Positions 7,375 through 11,135 of a stretch of 11,135 nucleotides of DNA are shown in pieces; the first letter of the stretch is position 1, and each line of letters begins with the position of its first letter. The translations under genes and the position numbers were made by a program. The notes beneath the pieces were generated by a model that was given only the letters and a program-made list of their open reading frames with translations, made no database searches and was not told the origin of the DNA. The stretch comes from Vulcanisaeta sp. MG_3 (lineage in GTDB: Archaea > Thermoproteota > Thermoprotei > Thermoproteales > Thermocladiaceae): assembly GCA_001516765.1 (NCBI GenBank), contig LOCH01000008.1, forward strand, positions 1 to 11,135, written 5' to 3'.

Positions 7375-7385
7375 AATTTATTAAT
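7375..7385 (+). promoter_or_regulatory. Candidate TATA box of the aminotransferase gene
   Basis: AATTTATTAAT is centred about 29 bases before ATG 7409. A GGGGTGA stretch at 7398-7404 lies 4 bases before the ATG and might act as a ribosome-binding site if the transcript starts slightly earlier. The preceding AT-rich region (7313-7374) holds nothing else that I can recognise. Confidence 0.45.
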
Positions 7386-7408
7386 GAGGTAAATTATGGG
7401 GTGAATGT

Positions 7409-8791
7409 ATGTCACTTAGGTGGTACTGGCCAATAGATGTTAAGGACGTGCCTAAAATAGTTGTTGAACCGCCTGGCCCGAAGGCTCAGGAAATCGTCAA
7501 AGCAGATGAATCCCTAGTAATGCAATCCTTTGGTCGGTGGTACCCATTGGTTATTCGGCGGGGTTATGGGCCTGTTGTTGAGGATGTCGATGGTAATCTG
7601 TACATAGACTTCAATTCAGGCATTGCTGTGATGAATGTTGGCCATAGTCACCCGCGTATTGTCGAGGCCATTAAACGGCAGGCTGAGTTATTCACTCACT
7701 ACAGCATGACCGACTTCTACTATGAGCTATTGATTAAGCATGCGTCAATGCTTAGGGATATCGTGCCTATAGGTGGCGATAAGAGGGTCTTTTACACGAA
7801 CTCTGGTACTGAGTCGATAGAGGGTGCGTTGAAGATAGCCAGGGGGCACTTCAGGAATCAGAGACCGTATGTAATGGCATTCTTAGGCGCATTTCACGGT
7901 AGGACGTACGGTTCAATGGCCTTAACCGCCAGTAAGCCAATACAGAGGTTTGGTTTCAACCCAATGTTACCCAACGTGATTCATGTACCGTACCCATACC
8001 CATACAGATGCCCGTTTGGTAAGGAATTGAGCGAGGAAGAGTGCGGTGAGGCTGTCCTTGGTTATATCGAGGATTGGATATTTGGCAAAATGGTTGACCC
8101 AAGCGAGGTTTCGGCAATATTCTTCGAGCCAATACAGGGTGAGGGTGGTTACGTAGTTCCACCAAGAAACTTCTTCCCAGGGTTGCGTAAGTTGGCTGAT
8201 AAGTACGGGATATTGCTTGTGGATGATGAAGTCCAGGCTGGTTTTGGTAGGACTGGTAAGTGGTTCGCAATTGAGCACTGGGGTGTGGAGCCGGACATAA
8301 TAACGATGGCTAAGGCAATAGCCGCAGGCTTGCCTCTAGGCGCGATTGTTGGTAGGGCAAGCGTTATGGACCTGCCCAGGGGGTCCCACGCAAACACCTT
8401 TGGTGGTAACCCGGTAGCGCTTGCCGCGGGTGTTGAGGTAATAAACATAATAGCTGAGGAGGACCTATTGACAAACGCCCAGAGGGTTGGTGAGTACATT
8501 AAGCGTAGGTTCATTGAGGAGATGGATAGGACTGAGCTTATTGGTGATGTTAGGGGGCTTGGTTTAATGATTGGTGTGGAGCTTGTTAGGAACAGGAAGA
8601 CTAAGGAGTACGCCACCAAGGAGCTTGAGCAGGTACTTTATGAATCGTTTAAGAGGGGCGTTGCTGTCATAGGTTCTGGGAAATCCACGATACGAATTGC
8701 ACCACCGCTTAATATACCGATGGAGCTTGCCGAGAGGGCTGTGGATATAATAATAGATGTTATTAGAAAGGTTGATAGAGAACGCAGGTGA
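7409..8791 (+). CDS. Class III PLP-dependent aminotransferase (4-aminobutyrate/ornithine aminotransferase-like)
   Basis: This 460-residue cytoplasmic enzyme has all class III aminotransferase landmarks. They include DFNSGIAVMNVGHSHP at about 67-82, the phosphate-binding NSGTES at 131-136 and FHGRTYG at 162-168. EPIQGEGGY is at about 240-248, and D273 in DDEVQAGFGRTG is the residue that contacts the PLP pyridine nitrogen. The Schiff-base lysine is K302 in TMAKAIAAGLPLGA, and ANTFGGNP is at 328-335. The wording of these motifs is closest to archaeal proteins annotated as GABA aminotransferases; in Thermococcales several such proteins proved to be ornithine aminotransferases or amino-acid racemases. 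The substrate (GABA, ornithine, lysine, or racemase activity) therefore stays open. Acetylornithine aminotransferases are usually shorter (about 400 residues) and lack this N-terminal extension. No biosynthetic neighbours help. It is convergent with the small gene on the minus strand, only 2 bases apart. Confidence 0.92.
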   Translation: MSLRWYWPIDVKDVPKIVVEPPGPKAQEIVKADESLVMQSFGRWYPLVIRRGYGPVVEDVDGNLYIDFNSGIAVMNVGHSHPRIVEAIKRQAELFTHYSMTDFYYELLIKHASMLRDIVPIGGDKRVFYTNSGTESIEGALKIARGHFRNQRPYVMAFLGAFHGRTYGSMALTASKPIQRFGFNPMLPNVIHVPYPYPYRCPFGKELSEEECGEAVLGYIEDWIFGKMVDPSEVSAIFFEPIQGEGGYVVPPRNFFPGLRKLADKYGILLVDDEVQAGFGRTGKWFAIEHWGVEPDIITMAKAIAAGLPLGAIVGRASVMDLPRGSHANTFGGNPVALAAGVEVINIIAEEDLLTNAQRVGEYIKRRFIEEMDRTELIGDVRGLGLMIGVELVRNRKTKEYATKELEQVLYESFKRGVAVIGSGKSTIRIAPPLNIPMELAERAVDIIIDVIRKVDRERR

Positions 8792-8793
8792 GG

Positions 8794-9024
8794 TCAATTA
8801 ATGAGTGCATCCTTTAAAACTTCCCTCTCTTCCTCGAGATACCACTCCAAAATATAATCATGCTTGTCGGCATAATCCCTCGCGAATTCAAAGGCAGCCC
8901 TCCAATCATTATTCTCGTGAATCACCCTCCAACCTTCATCAATTAATGCCTCATCCTCAGGCTTGCCACTAACTAAAACCCTACCTACCCTCCTGTTGAC
9001 GAAGACCTTGTACCTGGGGCTCAT
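8794..9024 (-). CDS. Small protein of unknown function (76 residues)
   Basis: I do not recognise a family. The product starts MSPRYKVFVNRRVGRVLVSG, which looks like two beta strands, followed by acidic and helical segments with many aromatic residues (DEGWRVIHENNDWRAAFEFARDYADKHDYILEWYLEEER). It has no membrane segment, no cysteines and no obvious DNA-binding motif. The frame can be extended to GTG 9033 (79 residues). I prefer ATG 9024 because a TATA-like element at about 9047-9056 sits 27 bases before it and the palindrome at 9031-9042 then lies in the promoter or leader rather than in the coding region. It ends 2 bases from the convergent aminotransferase stop. Balanced amino-acid composition supports a real gene, but there is no independent proof. 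Confidence 0.6.
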   Translation of the reverse strand: MSPRYKVFVNRRVGRVLVSGKPEDEALIDEGWRVIHENNDWRAAFEFARDYADKHDYILEWYLEEEREVLKDALIN

Positions 9025-9030
9025 CAGTAT

Positions 9031-9042
9031 CACGTATACGTG
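9031..9042. promoter_or_regulatory. Perfect 12-base palindrome at the promoter of the small gene (operator-like)
   Basis: CACGTATACGTG reads identically on both strands. It lies between a TATA-like element (minus strand CTTTTTAACC at about 9047-9056) and ATG 9024, so it would cover the transcription start. That is a typical place for a repressor site. A second TATA-like element (minus strand GTTTAAATA, at about 9070-9078) lies further upstream. The operator role is inferred. Confidence 0.4.
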
Positions 9043-9103
9043 TACAGGTTAAAAAGTGCTTCCAGGTTTTTATTTAAACAGTACACTGAAACTTTCACTG
9101 AAC

Positions 9104-10024
9104 TTACGTGGAATTCACGAAACGATCAATTATATCTATGTACTTGTATATATCATCGGGGAAAATCAATAGGTAGGTCACATCACCTAATCGCTCCCTG
9201 ACCTTAAGAAAGGCTTGAAAGACAGCACCGCTACTAAGGCCAATGAGTAATCCCTCGCTCCTGGCAACCCTAATGACACCATCAACAGCCTCCTCAAGGC
9301 TAACGTCAATAACCTCATCAACAACCTCGCGGGCCCACCTAGTCCCTGACTCAAGGCGCTTAATGCCGGGTATTACGTTGTTGATCGCAGGTTCGACACC
9401 AACAACATAGACATCGCCAAAGGCGTCCCTAAGCCTCCTAGCAATACCCGTCACATGCCCACCAGTGCCTATACCGGCAATCAGTACCCTCGGTCTCCTA
9501 CCAATGCTCATGAACTGGTCCACAATCTCACCACCGGTGAAGTAGTAATGCCCCTCTGGATTATCAGTGTTCTCGAATTGATTAAGGTTTATTGCGCCAT
9601 CCCTAGTAGCATTATCCCTAACCCAACGCCAAAAACCCTCATCAATACTATCCCTATCAACCTTAACAACCTCCGCACCCAACACCCTAAGCAAAACCTC
9701 AGTCGTCCTAGGTAAATGCTTGGTTGTGTAAGCCCTGTACCTAAAACCGTATATATTAGCCAAAGCTGCCAGCGCTACCGCGACATTGCCCGAGGAAGCC
9801 TCCTCAACGAGACCACCGTACAATCCATCGTTTAGGAACCTACGTAGCAGGAAGAAGACGGTCCTATCCTTAATACTCCTACTCAGTGGGTTAAAGAACT
9901 CGAGCTTAGCCCAAACATCACCAAAATGCTCAAGCCTCACTAGGGGCGTGGGCCATAAACCGGTAACTAGATCTTGGACGCTAGGGAAAACATTATTACG
10001 GGTACTCCCTGCAAATACCAACAC
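9104..10024 (-). CDS. PLP-dependent cysteine synthase family enzyme (possibly O-phosphoserine sulfhydrylase-like)
   Basis: At 306 residues it has the length of O-acetylserine sulfhydrylases. The Schiff-base lysine is K52 in NPLSRSIKDR. The asparagine/substrate loop SSGN is at 77-80, and the signature NQFENTDNPEGHYYFTGGEI starts at about 148. The PLP phosphate loop GIGTGGH is at 184-190, and GLSSGA at about 262-267 carries the serine that contacts the pyridine nitrogen. Ordinary bacterial CysK has NPGGSVKDR; the SRSIKDR form resembles archaeal O-phosphoserine sulfhydrylases such as the Aeropyrum enzyme. O-phosphoserine is therefore a reasonable alternative acyl donor, from memory of that family and not proved. 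The product makes L-cysteine from sulfide in the cytoplasm. The start is GTG 10024: the frame is closed by a stop just upstream and no in-frame ATG precedes the family's conserved N-terminus. TTG 10021 is an alternative. A TATA-like box lies at 10054-10064. Confidence 0.88.
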   Translation of the reverse strand: MLVFAGSTRNNVFPSVQDLVTGLWPTPLVRLEHFGDVWAKLEFFNPLSRSIKDRTVFFLLRRFLNDGLYGGLVEEASSGNVAVALAALANIYGFRYRAYTTKHLPRTTEVLLRVLGAEVVKVDRDSIDEGFWRWVRDNATRDGAINLNQFENTDNPEGHYYFTGGEIVDQFMSIGRRPRVLIAGIGTGGHVTGIARRLRDAFGDVYVVGVEPAINNVIPGIKRLESGTRWAREVVDEVIDVSLEEAVDGVIRVARSEGLLIGLSSGAVFQAFLKVRERLGDVTYLLIFPDDIYKYIDIIDRFVNST

Positions 10025-10053
10025 CCATCATACATAGTACTGGTCAAGTTGGG

Positions 10054-10064
10054 CCTTAATAAGG
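10054..10064. promoter_or_regulatory. Symmetrical TATA-like element, possibly serving both strands
   Basis: CCTTAATAAGG (arms CCTTA and TAAGG around one base) is nearly identical on both strands. On the minus strand it is about 34 bases before GTG 10024, giving a leader of roughly 8 bases. On the plus strand transcription would begin about 10086-10090, exactly where the GC-rich structured block begins. Both uses are inferred from spacing. Confidence 0.4.
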
Positions 10065-10087
10065 ATTATTTCGGAATTCACTGTTTT

Positions 10088-10163
10088 AGAGGAGGATGTG
10101 CGAATCCCCGCGGTTCGTCAGTCCGTTTTCATCGGGGACCGCCACGGTCCTCTCTGGGACCTC
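10088..10163. ncRNA. Candidate structured RNA: GC-rich, self-complementary block, strand uncertain
   Basis: This stretch of about 75 bases is much richer in G and C than its flanks and folds on paper into one long hairpin. The basal stem pairs AGAG (10088-10091) with CTCT (10152-10155), then AGGA (10093-10096) with TCCT (10148-10151), leaving one bulged base. After an internal loop of 8-9 bases per side comes a perfect 6-pair stem, TCCCCG (10105-10110) with CGGGGA (10133-10138). Above it CGG/CCG (10111-10113, 10123-10125) closes a 9-base loop. It matches no tRNA, 5S, SRP or RNase P RNA motif that I know. A plus-strand transcript would start from the box at 10054-10064; a minus-strand one could start from the AT-rich box at 10181-10190. 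The minus strand carries GATGA and CTGA in its apical part, loosely like an L7Ae-bound kink-turn, and ends near an ACA, so an H/ACA-like guide is conceivable. A uS17 leader is less likely, given the closer promoter at 10213. Confidence 0.35.
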
Positions 10164-10244
10164 GTAAATCACTGCCAACCTTAATATTTAAGCCTTTGGT
10201 TCGCAAAAGAAATTGTTTTAAAGGGGTTCCCTACCTCATGGTCG
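10164..10244 (+). promoter_or_regulatory. Promoter region of the uS17 gene
   Basis: TTGTTTTAAA at 10213-10222, preceded by GAAA, is centred about 27 bases before ATG 10245 and is the best TATA candidate for a leaderless uS17 transcript. A second AT-rich, nearly palindromic box, TTAATATTTAA (10181-10191), could be a further promoter on either strand. An upstream ATG at 10238 is out of frame. No Shine-Dalgarno sequence precedes ATG 10245. Confidence 0.45.
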
Positions 10245-10697
10245 ATGGTTGAAGTAATAGTTAAGGAGATGCCAGAGAGGCCTAGGCCTGGTGAGAAGGT
10301 TCAGTTGCCCAATGGTGAATTCATAAGGGTTAGGCATGTTGGGATCCCATGGATACTGCCACCGAAGAAGGTATGTAATGACCCTGAGTGCCCGTGGCAT
10401 GGTCACTTAAGCGTTAGGAGTCAGGTGTTCACGGTAACTGTTGAGAGCGTTCATGGGAGGAGCGCCGTGGTAATACACGAATGGTTGCATTATAACCCTA
10501 AGTATAAGAGGTATGAGAGGAGGAGGAAGAAGATGCATGTCAGGGTTCCGCCATGCATTGACGTGAGACCTGGTGATATCGTATATATAGGCGAGACCAG
10601 GCCCTTGGCTAAGACGGTTAGGCATGTTGTGATAGGTAGGATTGAGGATACTACCGAGGTTAAGCCCCAGGTAGTTAGGCTTGAGCAGCAACAATAA
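10245..10697 (+). CDS. rps17: Small-subunit ribosomal protein uS17, archaeal type
   Basis: This 150-residue protein has the archaeal/eukaryotic uS17 form. It has an N-terminal extension with an inserted segment C44-N-D-P-E-C49-P-W-H52-G-H54, typical of archaeal S17 and a conceivable metal site. The OB-fold follows (SQVFTVTVESVHGRSAVVIHEWLHYNPKYKRYERRRKKMHVRVP), then the PGDIVYIGETRPLAKTVRHVVIG motif that corresponds to the classic GDxVxIxExRPLSKTK signature. It binds 16S rRNA early in small-subunit assembly. The C-terminal VKPQVVRLEQQQ tail is a lineage extension. The gene stands alone here; the usual partners L29, L14 and L24 of the large ribosomal operon are not adjacent. ATG 10245 is supported by the TATA box 27 bases upstream and by the family N-terminus. 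Confidence 0.95.
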   Translation: MVEVIVKEMPERPRPGEKVQLPNGEFIRVRHVGIPWILPPKKVCNDPECPWHGHLSVRSQVFTVTVESVHGRSAVVIHEWLHYNPKYKRYERRRKKMHVRVPPCIDVRPGDIVYIGETRPLAKTVRHVVIGRIEDTTEVKPQVVRLEQQQ

Positions 10698-10698
10698 T

Positions 10699-10706
10699 CC
10701 TTTTTA
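10699..10706 (+). promoter_or_regulatory. T-rich element: uS17 terminator and/or TATA box of the TatD-like gene
   Basis: CCTTTTTA directly follows the uS17 stop codon (10695-10697) and could end that transcript, since archaeal terminators are often simple T-runs. Its centre also lies about 27 bases before ATG 10730, the leaderless promoter spacing. The two roles are not exclusive. Confidence 0.4.
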
Positions 10707-10729
10707 GTAACTATTTAATCAATGGATCA

Positions 10730-11135
10730 ATGCTTTATGACGCACACACCCACCTACATGAATTCCTAGATAGCCGAGTCGAGGAATTTACTAAGGAGAT
10801 AGTCATAGTAGGAGTCTCAGATGACTACCCATCATCAAGAAGAACGCTTGAGCTTGCCGAAAGGTTCAATAATATAGTGCCCTGTGTTGGTATTCACCCA
10901 TGGAACGTGGATAAGGTTAGTATAGATGAGCTGAGACAATTGGAGAGGTTGGTTTCTGAGGCTAAGTGTATTGGTGAGGTTGGTCTTGACAGGAGATTTG
11001 TGCCCCAGACCTTCGATAGGCAGTTGGAGTTCTTTAGGACCTTTGTAACGTGGGCTAGGGATTACGACCTGCCACTCAATATTCATGCGCCAGATGCCTG
11101 GAGGGATGTACTGGAGTTGGTCAGGAGGAGCGATG
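10730..11135 (+). CDS. TatD-family metal-dependent hydrolase/DNase, N-terminal part, cut by the window end
   Basis: An ATG at 10730 opens a frame that stays open through the last base (135 codons visible). The product begins MLYDAHTHLHEF, with the HxH metal-binding pair of the amidohydrolase-fold TatD family (H6 and H8). VGIHPWNV corresponds to the conserved GxHP motif. IGEVGLD matches the IGEIGLD motif whose glutamate binds metal, and FRTFVTWARDYDLPLNIHAPDAW contains the next metal-ligand histidine (IHxR/IHA position). TatD proteins are 3'-5' exonucleases or uncharacterised hydrolases; the archaeal members are mostly unassigned. The last Asp ligand would be beyond the window. The start is fixed by the family N-terminus and by the T-rich/TATA element 27 bases upstream. 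Confidence 0.85.
   Translation, partial: MLYDAHTHLHEFLDSRVEEFTKEIVIVGVSDDYPSSRRTLELAERFNNIVPCVGIHPWNVDKVSIDELRQLERLVSEAKCIGEVGLDRRFVPQTFDRQLEFFRTFVTWARDYDLPLNIHAPDAWRDVLELVRRSD

Noticed and set aside
8149..8619. Minus-strand frame of 156 codons inside the aminotransferase gene
   Set aside because: It is a shadow of the strongly supported class III aminotransferase on the other strand and shows no recognisable protein features.
9084..9102. Direct repeat CACTGAA with a 12-base period after the cysteine synthase gene
   Set aside because: Two copies of 7 bases are too short to distinguish from chance.
10088..10163. A tRNA or RNase P RNA in the GC-rich block
   Set aside because: No T-loop TTCRANY with a 5-pair stem and no A-box were found on either strand, and the conserved RNase P motifs (GAGGAAAGUC, ACAGAA) are absent.
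10080..10165. C/D-box guide RNA on the minus strand (GATGA ... CTGA)
   Set aside because: Only about 7 bases separate the two boxes, too few for a guide, and no second C'/D pair is present.
9974..10252. Plus-strand reading frame of 92 codons across the GC-rich block
   Set aside because: It overlaps the start of the cysteine synthase gene and the uS17 start, has odd Arg/Gly/Pro-rich composition in the GC-rich part, and matches no family; it is better explained by the inverted repeats.

Overview
The window looks like chromosomal DNA of a hyperthermophilic crenarchaeon, most likely Thermoproteales close to Vulcanisaeta or Caldivirga. The evidence is an archaeal-type uS17 protein, frequent AGG/AGA arginine codons, TATA-like boxes centred about 26-30 bases before start codons (leaderless transcripts), Shine-Dalgarno sequence mainly at an internal operon gene, and a cytochrome bd-type oxidase made of two CydA-like subunits (CydA plus CydA'), an arrangement known from Caldivirga. 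No tRNA, rRNA, CRISPR array or insertion sequence was recognised.

Layout. 1-1902: 3' end of a molybdopterin oxidoreductase (formate dehydrogenase/nitrate reductase type), then a CoA-disulfide-reductase-like flavoprotein. 2065-4732: the oxidase operon. The first subunit is interrupted by an in-frame TGA at 3028-3030, the reading frame continues immediately to 3462, and the CydA'-like gene follows after 10 bases. 4739-6244 (minus): a lipid-linked sugar flippase-like membrane protein convergent with the oxidase operon. 6377-7312: an unrecognised protein with a C-terminal winged helix and a middle part that resembles a P-loop (HerA/VirB4-like) fold without a Walker A motif. 7409-8791: a class III aminotransferase. 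8794-9024 (minus): a small unknown protein, with a 12-base perfect palindrome at its promoter. 9104-10024 (minus): a cysteine synthase-family enzyme. 10025-10244: an intergenic region holding a GC-rich, strongly self-complementary block. 10245-10697: ribosomal protein uS17. 10730-end: the start of a TatD-type metal hydrolase.

The first 4.7 kb is about redox energy metabolism: a molybdenum enzyme, a pyridine-nucleotide flavoprotein with one redox cysteine, and a quinol-linked terminal oxidase. The rest is a mixture of amino-acid metabolism, translation and envelope genes in mostly single-gene transcription units.

The two most notable observations are the TGA that splits an otherwise intact CydA (recoding, split subunit, recent nonsense mutation or sequence error) and the structured GC-rich block between the cysteine synthase and uS17 genes, a candidate uncharacterised small RNA or leader. 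Family assignments come from motifs recognised by eye; no database search was run.
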